From positions 41,249,501 to 41,313,500 of the forward strand of contig JAPTOF010000001.1 in NCBI GenBank assembly GCA_028554755.1: a stretch of DNA of 64,000 nucleotides, given 5' to 3'. Position 1 is the stretch's first letter; every line of letters starts with the position of its first letter. Origin of the DNA: Cordia subcordata. Taxonomy: Eukaryota > Streptophyta > Magnoliopsida > Boraginales > Cordiaceae. Shown here one piece after another: positions 34,150 to 47,200 of this stretch. A model generated the notes under the pieces. That model saw only the letters and a program-made list of their open reading frames with translations. It did no database searches and was not told the origin of the DNA. The position numbers were made by a program, and so were the translations under genes.

Positions 34150-36211
34150 AAGTGTAATCAATGTCATGAAAAGCAAAGGAAAAACGAGTTTGTTAAAGAG
34201 GAAGTGAAGGGTATACATGCTAACTTTGGTAAAAATGCATGTTACTTTCCATCACAAATCAAAAAGAACAAAAAGGGTTTTTCATAGCTGGGAAAACACA
34301 TGCAATATGAGAAGAGTTTAATTTGTACACTGGGAGAGTACACTCATCAGGTAAGGTCACAATCATGCAAAGTAGATATTAGTCAACTCCATGGATCAGC
34401 CATGCACGTTGCAGATCAAACTCCACCAAATTAAGGGCATTGCATTGTTCTAAGAGCTATGCTACGTAGACCCCTTTTTGCATTCTTCATCAAATTAATT
34501 AGTATTATTTTAAATCCACTAAATTAATCTTTTGTTTGTTAGGAAATTAATCATGTAATTAATTAATGAAGCTCTAAGATCAATTTTGTGCATTGATCTA
34601 GCATCATCAATACTATACAAAGCTACAAGTTATTATTACTAATTAAGCGTTGTTTGGCCTAGTTGCGGGATTTTAACTATTGAGCAGTAGAGTTTTCGGT
34701 AAAGATGTTGCTAAATAAAAGTTGTTGATTGTTTAACCATGCATTTAGTAGTGGAGCAAAAGTAAAATTTTTTCTCATAACTATTTAATTACGTTTTTAG
34801 AAAAACTGAAACTCTGAAAAAAAGTTCATATATTACTTTTTTCAGAAACCAAAATAAAAACTTTTTTAAAAAAAACACTTATTTTAAAAATTATTTAAAA
34901 AAAGTACTATTTCAAAAACAAAAATTCTAAACCCATAATTCAATAGATTCTCTTTGTTTCCAAGTGCATAATTTAATGGTGAAAGGGGTAAACACATGTC
35001 GTATTATTTTGCCCCCATGAGAGGAGTGCTTATTAGCACTTCCATCGGGCTTGTCGTCACCCTCTGTTGGGCATCAAAGTATTGCATTTCCTCGCAGGAG
35101 CTCGTCTGTATTTTGGCTACATGTAATAATGAAATTGTTTTGGATACAGGCCCAGTTATTATAACTTGAAGAATGCAAATCACCCCTTTGTTCGGTCAGA
35201 CTAAGACTAATCGAAATTTACAAGAGAATTATTAATAGGAAATTGAATTACTGGGTTAGATATGTTTATCGTGAAATTAATAAATGTGCCTATAATTAGT
35301 AAATTTTGGTGTTAGCAAGCCACTTAGATTTTGGAGTATTGATGACGCCTTTGAACGACTCTAACTACTTTTGGAGCATGATAAAAAGGGTATCAAATGA
35401 AATCTCTACTAAAAGAATAATAGCTTAACAAATCTCAATCTCCCTTGAATTGAAAATATATGGACATCACATTTCACTTATTGTTTGCTTAAATTCTAAT
35501 GAGGATTAGTGCATTAGTGAACTATGATCTGGCACCATCCAAGGCAAAAACTCAAACGGGCCCATGATTTTTACGAGGGGTGGTCACTTAGAGGTCCGGT
35601 TAGAAGGTTTTTTCCTTCCATTCATTAGACATTCTAAATCTATATCCTTCATCTCGGTATTATATTTATCTAATTGTCATTTCTTGTCATAGTTGGAGTT
35701 AGGGTTGTACACGAATCATGAAGATCCCGAATCAAACTGAAAAACCATAACGAATTGTACTAGAACCAAAAGTACTATTGACTTTGTACAAAAATTGAAT
35801 CGAGAATTTCTTTATGGTACAGTTCTAGATCCCGTATTAAAAATTGAATCGAAACGAATCGAGATGGTACCAAACTAGACAGACATGAAAGAACCGAATT
35901 TTTAATATAATTATATATATAACTTTTAATATTACAAATTTTAAAGATTCTATATAATATTTTAATATTACTATTTTTATTTAAATGTCATAATTTTTCT
36001 AATTCTTATTAAAAAAGAAAAAGTTAAGACAAAAGTATTTTTTATTTATGATATAATCACACTTGATTCTAATTATACTACACACTTGAGTAATTCTAAT
36101 TATGTTATAATATTATTGATATATCTTAAGTTTTTAATCTTTAATCTAAGCACAAATTAGTTTTTTATTAATTAATTAATTATCTTAATCATATTAACTT
36201 TTATGTACACG
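34150..36211. other. intergenic, no gene seen
   Basis: AT-rich. 35700-35880 carries repeated GAATCGA/GAACCGA words of the type seen in hAT-like non-autonomous repeats. The region near 34650-34930 looks like an eroded A/T foldback element. Neither can be bounded. Confidence 0.35.
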
Positions 36212-36749
36212 TAGTGGCGGAGCCAGGATTAGGAGATAGGGGAGTTATATATATATATATATATATATATCATGAAATTATAAAATATGTATGATTCACT
36301 AAGCGAATAAAATATGTTTTATTTTTGAATCATGTTTCCTTACATGTAATGATAATTATTCCTCATCTATTGACGGTTAGGGAAAAGAAAGTGTATGTAG
36401 CATATGTATGCATCCTCCTTGACATCTTCTCTCATTTGGCATAAAAAATCTCTTTTATGTAGCATATCTATTTCTCTATTAAATATATTATCACTAAGAA
36501 AAATAATTAATTCAAATGTCAAAGCTTAAATATTATTAATTAATTTTTTACAAAGAATTAGATAATATTAATATTGAAATTTATTTAAAATAAATTAAAT
36601 TACCAACAACATTTTGATATTTTAAATAACTGACTAAACTTAATCATTCTTTTCAATTATATCGTTAGTATGAAAAGACCAAGAAATAATCTATCAGATA
36701 ACTAGGGGGAGGCACATTAATAACAATGAACAAATACATAAATACAACC

Positions 36750-38574
36750 CTACTAAAAATTGGTAAATTTGAGACAGAAATTTTCCGTCTCAAATTGAGA
36801 CGAATTTGAAATAAAAACTTTGGAGTAAATTTTCTAATAAATTAATACAAATTTGAGATGGAAATTTAAGATGGAAAATTTTTTGTCTCAATTAGAGACG
36901 GAATTTTCCATCTCAAAATTTGAGACAAGTGATGGACGTCTAAACTACAAAAAATAAATTCCTACTCGTATCTTGTGATTTGTGCAAGTGATGAGTGGGG
37001 TCGAACCCACAAAGACCATCTAACAATTATAAAATTATCCCTAATCCGTCGAACAAGTGAACTACAAAGAAAAGAAGGATTTAATGCAATAAACAAAAAG
37101 AATATAAATCTGGAAAAGAAAGAATGACGGTCTCCTCAGACAAGGTCATGCCACCGGAAAACAAATCGGCAGTAAACTAATGACCTACGAAATTAATACT
37201 AAAAATGCAAATAAAAATCAGAAAAATTACAATTGAAGGGATTCAATGAATTTAGAACCTAGCCTAGGGTATAATTCTCGTTTGGGGTTACAAATCCAAT
37301 CCTAGATGGAATGATGACTCTTGTTCTTTCCAATAAACTAGTTATGATCGTCTGCATAGCCTAATAATCCAATCCCTCCTTTCAGCATCAATAATGGTTT
37401 AAGAACTCCACGCTCTCTCCCTAATTACTACATTTACCTATTAGACGGTCTAATACTTAGAGATGCTTGCAGGGTCTATCTAAAGGTAGCATGGTTTAAG
37501 AACTCCACGCTCTCTCCCTAATTACTACATTTACCTATTAGACGGTCTAATCCTTAGAGATGCTTGCAGGGTCTATCTAAAGGTAGCACTATAACTCTAG
37601 AAGGACCTAATTTTAAAAGTCGATTCTTTCGCGACAATCACTCAGTTGGATTATATGTTTTACCGAGAAACTGGTTCACCACTATTTGTAGATTAATTAC
37701 ACAAAAATCTAATTTCTCTATTTTGGCTACCTACTACATAGCAATTGAACAATCAACGCCAAATTAAACAATCACACAATAGTATTAATTCTTAAAATAG
37801 AGAACATATAAATATCAAAAAATAAACGAGAGAAGAAAATCTGTTAGAGCTCATGGATTATGAAGAACCACAAACTTAAATTAATCCTTGGCTAGATGAA
37901 GATGTTTAGTAATCTATACAAAGCTTTGAAACACCTAAAAAGAAAAATAATATTGCTGAAAAATAAAATCTGAATAATGGAATAATCTCTGTGGACGCAA
38001 TAGGGAATAATATAACCTAAGAGCTCCTAACTGCTATGATAACTCTTTAAAGCTAACCTAAAAATATAAGGGAAGTCTCATAAAAACATGTCCTAAATAA
38101 ACTTCTTCCAAAATAAATCTTTTCATTTTAGAATTAAATAACATCAATAAGCAATAATTTTTTTCCAAGAAATCTTTCAAAATATCTCACAATAATTTTG
38201 TTCCAAGAAATCTTTCAAAATATCTCACAAAAGTCTATTGACAGTAAATCTTGTGTAACTCTTGGCGTGGCCACATCACTTCCTTCACAGTTCAATTTGT
38301 ATCAAAAAGCACCCCAAATCCATATATTTTGTTTCCTTTGCCTCTTCCAAGTATAAACATGCAAAAATGCACGAAATATCACCAATTAGGAAGCATTTAA
38401 TCCAAAGATTAAGTACAAATTGCTATGAAATTAAGGAACATTTAGGACTTAATAACGAGGGTTTTTGAGAAGGAAACTTTTGTCTCAAATTCCATCTCAA
38501 ATCCATTTTGAGATGGAATTTTCTAAGTTTAAGACGGGAATTTTTCATCTCAAATTTAAAAATTTTTTTTAGTG
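36750..38574. mobile_element. non-autonomous CACTA-like element
   Basis: The left side reads CTACTAAAAATTGGTAAATT then TGAGAC. The right end, on the minus strand, reads CACTAAAAAAAATTTTTAAA then TTTGAGAT. Both ends carry dense inverted subterminal repeats of the GAGACGGAAATTTTCCGTCTC kind (36780-36930 and 38470-38560), a CACTA hallmark. The left CACTA is mutated to CTACTA. The interior, about 1.5 kb, has no transposase frame. A 3-bp target duplication was not confirmed. Confidence 0.6.
37395..37588. repeat. 97-bp tandem duplication inside the CACTA-like element
   Basis: Two nearly identical 97-bp units (37395-37491, 37492-37588) both begin TGGTTTAAGAACTCCACGC. The only difference I see is TAATACT versus TAATCCT. 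The near identity means this duplication is recent compared with the surrounding decay. Confidence 0.9.
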
Positions 38575-38642
38575 ATAAGCTATTTCATATAAATATTTTT
38601 GGACCTAGAGGGGGCTGCATTTCCTATTTTTCCTGCCCACTA

Positions 38643-41290
38643 TATACATAGTAATTAAAGTTTACGATCTAATCAATTAAAAAAAGTGACTAAGGTGTAA
38701 CAAGGGAATAGTCAAATCCAAAATTAATTTTTAAACATAACAAGAAATTCAACATTAGCTCTTTGTTAATATATTGGTATATGTATTAGCCAATTTTAAT
38801 TACATTACTAGATTAATTTTTTACTAGCTTAAGCTAGTAGCATTTAGTTGATATTACATAACTTGTATAAATTTTACATACTTTGCATGTTACATTAGTT
38901 TAACTTTTTTGGGTTGTTGGTTAAGAGTTAACTTTGCTAATATATTAATTACTGATTCTCTCATATTCATTATTTTTTGTTAATTAAAACTTGTGTTCCA
39001 TTTTTTTCTATTTTTTTATTATTTGAAATTATGTTAATATGCGAATAATCTCTCTACAATTCTGTTGAAAATTATTGATCAAATATTGAAAGACTTAAAT
39101 GTCTGTCTCATACTATCTTGATGAACAAGTACCATCTCTCTACAATTCTATTGAAAATTATTGATCAAGTATTGAAAGGCTTGAATATCTGTCTCATGCT
39201 ACTTGATGAATAAGTTCAAAGAAAACTAAATACTCGTACAGAATTATTCCAAAATTTTGGGACAATATGGATAAATATTTTTATCCTATGGTACGATTAT
39301 AGTTCTAAAATATTTAAAAACTAAAAATTTAAAACAGACTCTAAAAATTTTCAAATTAGATCGAATCATGTACAGCACTACTACAAATAGATAAGAATCA
39401 TCCCGCACTCATGATTCTTTGAGATATTCTACGTAAGTAGGTCTATATTTCCATCAACCATTGTTTTTCGGTGAAGGATAAGAAGGATTAGTGCATACTT
39501 CAATGTCCAAGTAGGATAACTACATGACTGGCAATATTTGTTAAGAAAGTAGTAGTACGTAACTGATAAGCTTTGGTGACGTGGTTTTGCAATCTTCTTG
39601 TGTCTCCTTGTGAGAGAAGTAGCAGTGATTATGATCATCTTGTCTACTATTTAAAATTTAAATTATGGCCGAGTATCTTTTTACAAGCTCTTTTCTTTTT
39701 TTCATTTCATATAAATATTAATATAAGTACAAGATGATCAAAATTCTGATAAACAAAACAGTATATATGCTTTTGAAAGAAGAGTACAAATCTTAATAAC
39801 AAAAAATTATCATAATCGTATAAAGGACTCAATCTATCACGTGATTAACAGTGATCCGAGTATTAGCTAGCACCGAAAGATAGAACTTGGTAAATCCATG
39901 TAACCAAAGAAGATCTCCAATTGGAATTAGAAACCGTAGCTTTAGACTTGATGGAGTTGCATAATATCAAAATTAACAAAAGAGCTAGTGTTTTTATACA
40001 ATAAAATTATGTTATACTGAAAAAAGAACAATATAAGAGAGAAGAAAAAGCAAAAACTAAAAATTACGAAAAAAAAGGAGAGGGACAGTAGTTTCAATTG
40101 ATTGTTGAAGCAATGTAAATTACCCAGTGTAGGGGTGGCTGGCAGAAGCATTCAACAGGGGGAAAGCATATGAAGAAGAAGGGAGAGAATAGGAAGAGAG
40201 GTAGAGGGATAGGGACGATTTAGCACTGTCGCTTGTAAAGTGAGGGTTACACCAATTTCAACAGATTCTTTATCTTTTTTTCTCTATATTCAATTTTATC
40301 AACAAATGTAAAGATAGATGTAAGGAATTTGTTAAAACAATTTATCCCTACATCTCTTTTTACATTTGGAGTAGAGAATGGTTTAGGGTAGTTCTATAAT
40401 TATAGAAAATTTTGTAAGAGGGATGGCTCTAAATGTCCTTATTATACTCCCTATAATTGTAGCGAGCCCTAGAACTTATTCTTGGCTTTCCAAATTTGGC
40501 GAGCCAAAACATCCTTCCTATCGTCTTCTTCTCTTTCCCACCAACGATCAATTTAGCCGTTATTAATTGTTGTTGACGATAAAATAATAAAAATATTTTT
40601 AATTATATTTATAAATTGCACTAGTTTAAAAATTAACATACTTAATTAATAATTTATTAACATTAATTTTAACTTATTGATTTTATTATAAAAATAAGAA
40701 ATTAAATTATAAATTAATATTAATATTAAATATTGAACAATGCTTTTAATTTTTTTAAAAAATTGTAAAATAATATGTATTAAAAATAAATAAAAAATGC
40801 TAAAAATAAAATAAAATAGAAAGTGAAGAAGTAGAGAGTTGACAGAGAAAATATTTGAAAAGAAAGGAAGCTCTTGAAATAAAATTAAAGTACAGAGCTT
40901 TTAGATGTAAAGAGAAAAAAAAAAAATTTAACTCCCTAGAATAAAGAAAAAATAGGGAGATGATTGAAATTAGCCTTAAAAAAAAAAAAAAAAAAGAGCC
41001 ATATTTAATCATGCTGATAACTTGATATCTCAAAAAAATCGTGCAAAATCTCACGATCTTTTCTCTTGAAAGCTCTTAACTAAAAAGTCGTACTTATTAA
41101 TAGCGTTTATCGCATGAGAATTATCAAAATAAAGTCAATAAGCATTTACCAACACGAGGAATTAAAATAATTGATTTGGCAGCTCATAAGATAAGGCAAA
41201 AATGCTATAGGATAGCTAATAAAAAGATTAGTGTTTAACTTGCATCGTGCAACGCAAACGCCAAATCATTTTTTTAAGCGCTTTTTGCTT
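38643..41290. other. intergenic, upstream of the BCE2 gene
   Basis: AT-rich with poly-A/T runs and no recognisable gene apart from the tandem repeat at 39048. Open frames at 39429-39638, 39942-40151 and 40800-41054 are low-complexity and hydrophobic by base composition. Confidence 0.5.
39048..39217. repeat. 86-bp tandem duplication
   Basis: Unit 1 at 39048-39133 and unit 2 from 39134 both start ATCTCTCTACAATTCT and share GAAAATTATTGATCAA and TCTGTCTCAT segments, with several substitutions and a short deletion. Confidence 0.85.
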
Positions 41291-41298
41291 AGAATGAT

Positions 41299-41315
41299 CA
41301 CGTGACACGTGTCAC
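41299..41315. promoter_or_regulatory. double G-box / perfect 14-bp palindrome upstream of BCE2
   Basis: CACGTG occurs at 41299-41304 and again at 41306-41311. The second sits in the perfect palindrome GTGACACGTGTCAC (41302-41315), only 18 bp before the BCE2 start. CACGTG is the core site of plant bZIP and bHLH factors. Regulation of this gene by them is inferred. Confidence 0.6.
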
Positions 41316-41332
41316 TTCAAAGCCTCAACGCC

Positions 41333-44300
41333 ATGATTCTCCGGCGAGTTTTTCAGAAAAGGCCTTCTTGTTCCCGCCTCCGGCTCCGCTGGCTCTACTC
41401 TTCCACAGCTCCGCCGTCTCCGGTTGCCGGCGCCGGTGCCGCGGCCGGCACAGGCCTGCGAGTTTCTTTGTTTCTGGATTTTTTGTCCCAAGCTTCCATC
41501 TTTAGACCTGCAACGCCATCAATAAAGTTTAGTGATGTAAGTTAATCTTTTACTCCACTCTAATCTTTCATAGAGAGAATTTAGTTTAGTGTACTTCGTC
41601 TGTTAATTTGACGATGTTTCCAATATTTCTTGTCCAAATCTTATTAAAAATTTGTCTTTTTCAGAAAATTTTTCAGTTGATGTTTAGAGATTTATAAGCT
41701 GCATGTATATGGTGTACAGGTGTAGATATTTTATGCACTAATTTGGTTAATGAGTTTTAAAATCGAATAATTGCTTAACGGACTCTATCTCAAAGGAGCT
41801 TTTGATGAAGTTGATTAAAAGTCGAGCTCAATATATAAATTGGAAATAATGATTTATCCAGTCGAATTCGATCTGAGTTTAATAAGTTAACAAGCTTTAA
41901 ATTTGTTCAAGCTTGGGTTGTTAATTTAACCAACTGATCTCAAAAAAGCTTTAATCAGATTGATCAAAAGTAGAGCTGCTTGGCTAGTCGAAAAATTTTT
42001 GTTGAGATAATGACTTATGGAGCCAAATTCATGTCAAGCTTAATAATTAACAAGTGCGAAACTTGTTCAAGATTGGACTGTTGTCACAAATTAATTTTAA
42101 AACAAGCCTTTTGTGATTGCATGGTGAGCAGAGCCTAGTTCCAAGATGATTAGTTTGCTTTATGATCCTTTGTCTTTGTGGTTGTTGTAGAGTTCTCTCA
42201 ACTGTATTAGAAGGCATATTTGCAGAACTGTTCAACTTTAGATTGCTTTTCAAATTTCAGATATTAGAGAAAAGTCTCCAGTTTGAAATGGCTTGGCTTT
42301 ACTGCACGTGTTGTATTTTTGAGGCGGAAGATGAACTGATTGCATATGTGTTACGTGATTAGCTTAGGAGATCAAAATTTTGTGCATTTAGTCTGAGAGA
42401 AGGCTGTGTTCTTGTTAATTGTGCCTCTAATTGAGAGTTCATACAGTTGCTTCTTTTGAACAGTATATATGCCTTGGAGTTGATGCAGTACTCATATAAA
42501 TCCATTTTTCTGTGAAGAGTTCAATAAAATTAGTAGAGATTTTGTTTTTGTGCCGTCTATAAAGTTTTTCCTATTTTCTTTCTGATGTTTTTCAGCTGAA
42601 GTTTGCATATAATGTGAAGGGATGTTGCTTTTCAACTCAAGCCTTGATTAGTCAGCCCATTGATGGGATAGTTGCGGTACCTTTGGCACAAACTGGCGAA
42701 GGTATTGCAGAATGTGAAATGCTAAAATGGTTTGTGCTGGAGGTGAGTATATTTTGTGTTAGGGTAGAATTGGTTCTTTACTTCCAGTGTTTGCCCTTCT
42801 TTTCAAAATCTTTGTTCCTTCTCATTCTTTAATGAATAGGAAAGATGTTTTATTATTACTTCCACAACTATTTATTTCTTTTTCTTTTTCTTTTTCGCTC
42901 ATAATACCATCAAGCTATATGTTAGGAATTCTCCAATAGCCCATCGAGGGTATTCCAGTCAGCTTGGTGGGCGTGCTGATTACTTGACCTAGTTTTTGCT
43001 GTTAATGTAACAGCTGTGTCAATTTCGCGTACTCCAGTATACGGCCAAGCTTTAGTTTTGTTTGGTTCCAGTAGAATATGGCGCTAACGTTTTTATTTTG
43101 GCAGGGGGACGAAGTTGAAGAATTTCAACCACTTTGCGAAGTCCAGAGTGACAAAGCTACCATAGAGATAACAAGCCGTTACAAGGGAAAAGTTTCTCAA
43201 ATACTTCATGGTCCTGGTGACATTGTTAAGGTACAACCATATAATGTTCATCATAGATTGATTTACTGCTCTGAGTCAAAATTAAATGTGAGTTTCATGT
43301 TCCTTGTTTATGTTGAGTGGCTTTGTCACTACACCGAAGTCTGCTGAGATATATATAACTAATATAAGACTGGGCATTTCACAACCTATCCTGAAAGAGG
43401 GGAGACACAGATGTACTAAGGTAGTTTTCACATGGTATCTGTTATCATGGGTCATCCACAAGTTTAGATTCCTGCCTGGTTTATCAATCTTGTTTTCTTC
43501 TACAATAATCTTATACATCCTTCTTCTGTCTCATGCTTATGTATCTAACTTTCAAAAGTTAAGCACTCAGGCAAGATGATGATTACAACTACTTGAGTTT
43601 AATCTGAAATTTACAGGTTGGGGAAACTCTTCTGAAGATGGTTGTTTCAGAAAATTCTATTTCACCTCAGGCTGCTGATACTCTCGAAAACATAAGGTCA
43701 CCAGACTGTAGAATAGGTGATTCTGATGGTCAGAGTTCAATGTCTGTAGATAATAAAACTGATGGTGTTTTATCCACACCAGCCGTCCGTAATCTTGCCA
43801 AGCAATATGGTGTAGATATAAATGATATAAAGGGAACCGGTAAAGGTGGTAGGGTATTGAAAGAGGATGTTCTCAACTATGCTGTCACAAAAGGGATAAT
43901 TAAGGAAAGATTTGGTTCCTTGAGTGCTTCTGAAGAGCTATCACAAGGAGAGGAAATGTATCCAGAAGTTTCAGCTGCATATGGAGAGCAATATGAAGAT
44001 AAGACAGTTCAATTAAGGTATGTTATTAACAGAAATAGAAGCTCTGGTATGTTTAAATCTGCTGCGCTGACCCACGGGTGTTTATATGCTGCTTGTTGAT
44101 GAAAATGGGATCTCATTAGAAGCTCTTCTCCTTCTTGATAAAGCAACTAACGATATCCTCTATCATGTTTATCGATGATTTCTGCCTTGAGGATTTGTCT
44201 AACTGCTTAAAGTGTGTAATTGTTGCGTGAGAAAAACTTCCATGCCACATCTCAGTGCTTTATTGGATTGTCAAATGCATACTTATCTTCTGCATGTGGA

Positions 44301-46871
44301 GAAATTGAATCGCTGATTACTGTTAGAGTGTTAGTCAATTGATATTGTTGAATATTTGGTACTTTCATCAAAGGCTTTCTAGCTGTTCTAAGTTTTAGCT
44401 GTTATGTTTGTTGGTCAAGAGCCATGTGATATATCTTGCTAAAGTTGCTTCTCATTTCACGATTCATCTGTTCTACTTCACAAGATTTTGGTTTGTGGCA
44501 AAATAGTAGCTTTTTTTGCTGCTCATGAAAGCAACAATCTTGCCTTTGCAGAGGATTTCAGCGTGCAATGGTTAAATCAATGACCTTGGCAGCAAAAATC
44601 CCACATTTTCACTATGTAGAAGAGATGAACTGTAACGCTCTTGTGAAACTTAAAGCATTTTTCCAGAGAGAGAATTCTGATCCAAGTGTCAAATTCACTT
44701 GTCTTCCTCTTTTGATAAAGTCGCTTTCATTGGCGTTGAGGAAATCTCCCATGCTAAATAGTTGCTTCAGTGAGGACTTATGTGAGGTTACCATCAAAGG
44801 TTTGGAACTGTACTTTTTCCTTCTCACATATCATTCATTGCACTTTATTGTCATGAGATGTTACTGCACAAAGTCGTTACTTATTGGAGATTATACTTTG
44901 TGTGTGTCCTGCGCTATAGATTATCATCATTGTTCCTCTCTTTCTCTCTGTTCCTTCTCTTATTCTTCATTGAAAATCAACAGGGTCCCACAACATCGGA
45001 ATTGCAATGGCTACTCCACATGGTCTCGTTGTACCGAACATAAAGAATGTCCAATCACTATCTATCTTGGAGGTGAATTTTGTTATTATCGATCTCAATT
45101 CATTGCTTTTGTTTCGTCTGTACCTAAATTTTTGTATTCGAAAATGAATATGAAGGTCCAAAGAAGTCATTGAAAAGCAAATGAATTTGGTGAAAGAGTA
45201 AACGAAGACTTTCCTTTCCTTTGGCAAGTTATGTTCTTAATATTGTTCTTCCCTTCTCATTCAGGTTTTTGGCTTTGGGTATTAATCTTCCAATGTTTTT
45301 ACAACAGCCGTGGGTGACGGTGAGGGAGAGAACTACAAAAATGAAGTTTTAGAATTATAATAGTACACATAATTTTCAAAAGCTGAACTTTAGAATTCCA
45401 TCTTCAGTTCGGTGTTAGCTTTTAGACTCCAAGGGACACATAATCCAAAGTGGAAGGCATGTCTTGAAGATTTACAATGAAGTGCTGCGATAAGTTTTCA
45501 AAAACTTAATTCAGGAGATACTTAATCTTGAGATCTGATGTGTAGCTTTTAGACTCCAACTCAGGAAAACACACTACCTCGTGCCATCTCCTTAGCTAGT
45601 CCAGCAATTGTTGCTGGTATGGCACTTGAACAGAAGTGCTGATCTATTGCAGATTGAATAGTTATTGAGAAAGAAGGCAAAGTTAAGGTCTTTGATCTGT
45701 GCCTTCTTGCTGAGAATCGTGGGAATTTATATACCATGCTCCTGCAATAGGGCAATCAGAACTTTTTTCTCTAGTGTTACTAAATCGTACACCAAGGAGG
45801 ACAGTGAATGAGAACTTTGAGCTCTTACACTCAAGGGGACTTGTGTTTGAGTTTTCCTTAATATGTGGCGCAAGTAACAATTGGAAAACATTCTGAATAG
45901 ATCTATATCCGCTTTTGTGATTTTGTTCATTCCATTGTTTGCTGAGGCGGTTGACATGTATTTTGGAGTCGATCTCTTTATCTACCGTCTGGCATCAGTC
46001 CACTTATTGTTCAATAGAGCTGTTAGCCTGTTACTTATGTGGTCTTTATGTCTACAGATAACAAAGGAGCTGTCGAGGTTACAACAGCTAGCTATGGCTA
46101 ACAAGCTTAGTCCTCATGATATAGCTGGTGGAACAATTACTATAAGCAACATCGGAGCAATTGGAGGAAAGTTTGGAACCCCGCTGATCAATTTACCCGA
46201 GGTTTCCATCATTGCAATTGGTCGAATCAGCAAAGTTCCTCGATTTGATGAAGATGGAAATGTCTATCCTGCATCAATCATGAATGTAAGTAGTGTTTGA
46301 CTTGCAATTAAAAGTCTCTGTATTCTACATATATTCCTTGTTACTGTCTCTTTGACTGCAAATCCTCAATGCTGGTAACTAATAATTGTTAGTAAATTCC
46401 CTTGATCAAGTCAAACGCAAGTATGTATCTCGAGGGTGGTGCATATCTTTTGATCGACCCCATGTTAAAACAGTTTTATTATTATGTAGCTTTCAGTGTC
46501 TTTTGTAAAGCCCTGTTTGGATAGGTTTTTTCCCCTTAAAATTTTATATTCTTTTTGCAATACTATTTGGTTTGATTTTCAAAAGAATTGATACTCTGCT
46601 ATTGTTCAAATACAACTTCTTTCAAAGCCAAAATTTTCAATTTCTTTAAAAAGTACTTTTTTTCAGAAGTTATCAAAAAAAGTGCTTCACAAAAAGCTAA
46701 TCCAGACGAGCCCCAAGTATCCTCTCCAATCTGATGTAGTCCCTTCTCATTCTTCAGGTAGATATAGGTTCGGACCATCGAGTTCTGGACGGCGCAACTG
46801 TAGCAGCATTCTGCAACGAGTGGAAGTATTACATAGAAAATCCAGAGCTTCTCTTGTTGCATTTGAGATAA
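41333..46871 (+). CDS. BCE2: lipoamide acyltransferase E2 subunit of branched-chain 2-oxoacid dehydrogenase, mitochondrial
   Basis: Eight exons (41333-41536, 42596-42742, 43105-43230, 43617-44017, 44552-44799, 44984-45072, 46058-46285, 46758-46871) with GT-AG junctions join in frame to 518 aa. This is the acyl-transferring core of the complex that oxidises Leu, Ile and Val keto acids in mitochondria. Residues 1 to about 70 are Arg/Ser-rich, a likely targeting peptide (MILRRVFQKRPS start). The lipoyl domain spans about 98-172, with lipoyl Lys134 in QSDKATIEI. The E1/E3-binding domain is at about 210-247 (STPAVRNLAKQYGVDIN, GTGKGGRVLKEDVL). The catalytic domain runs from about 292 and ends with DHRVLDG, holding His488 and Asp492. 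The protein ends LLLLHLR. The start was chosen because it opens the targeting peptide and lies in the only frame joining exon 2; an in-frame ATG at 41309 would add 8 residues. A MITE sits in the last intron, 43 bp before exon 8. An AATAAA lies at 47195. Confidence 0.93.
46509..46714. mobile_element. MITE, GTTTGGATTGG-type family (copy G), BCE2 intron 7
   Basis: Left end AGCCCTGTTTGGATAGGTTT, right end AAAGCTAATCCAGACGAGCCCC. It has the usual A/T-rich halves. It ends 43 bp before the start of BCE2 exon 8, so it is close to the branch-point region. Confidence 0.7.
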
Positions 46872-47194
46872 CCGGTCTTCACGCGATCAAGCAGCCAACT
46901 ATGTTTCTGTCCGCTGCAAGACCGTTCTTCATTGCGTTCAGTTTACTTTGAAGCCGACTGCTTTTGCCGAATCTGAGTCTCCAGTATAACGTCAAGAAGA
47001 TGAGCTGATCAGCGGGTTCATTTGCAGGTGGTTCAAGGTTAACCGAAGAATGTGGATTCAATGAAGAGGTAGTTAACATAGATTTCAGGGAATCATTTGA
47101 AGTGTTTATTTACTGCAAGGAATAAGATGTCTTAATTTACAAAATCTACTGGCTGAAAACCAGTTTCTCGGTGGGATTGTATTTTTAATTTTAT

Positions 47195-47200
47195 AATAAA
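47195..47200 (+). terminator. candidate polyadenylation signal of BCE2
   Basis: AATAAA in TTATAATAAAATG, 324 nt after the stop codon, in an AT-rich stretch typical of plant 3' UTR ends. Cleavage site not determined. Confidence 0.4.

Larger units (their letters stand above)
36212..38642. mobile_element. possible hAT-like element containing a nested insertion
   Basis: The left edge TAGTGGCGGAGCCAGGATTA is the common GTGGCGGAGCCAG-type plant repeat end. The right edge on the minus strand is TAGTGGGCAGGAAAAATAGG, only partly similar. Between them are a (TA)n run at 36248-36270 and the CACTA-like element. The pairing of the two edges is uncertain. A similar left edge (GGGTGGAGTCAGAAAT) occurs alone near 5662. 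Confidence 0.35.

Noticed and set aside
44568..45173. A single 201-codon gene
   Set aside because: It is BCE2 exon 5 read into intron; the splice donor after ATCAAAG and the in-phase exon 6 explain it.
45881..46300. Start of a separate gene at 45881
   Set aside because: Only the part from 46058 is coding (BCE2 exon 7). Upstream is intron without similarity.
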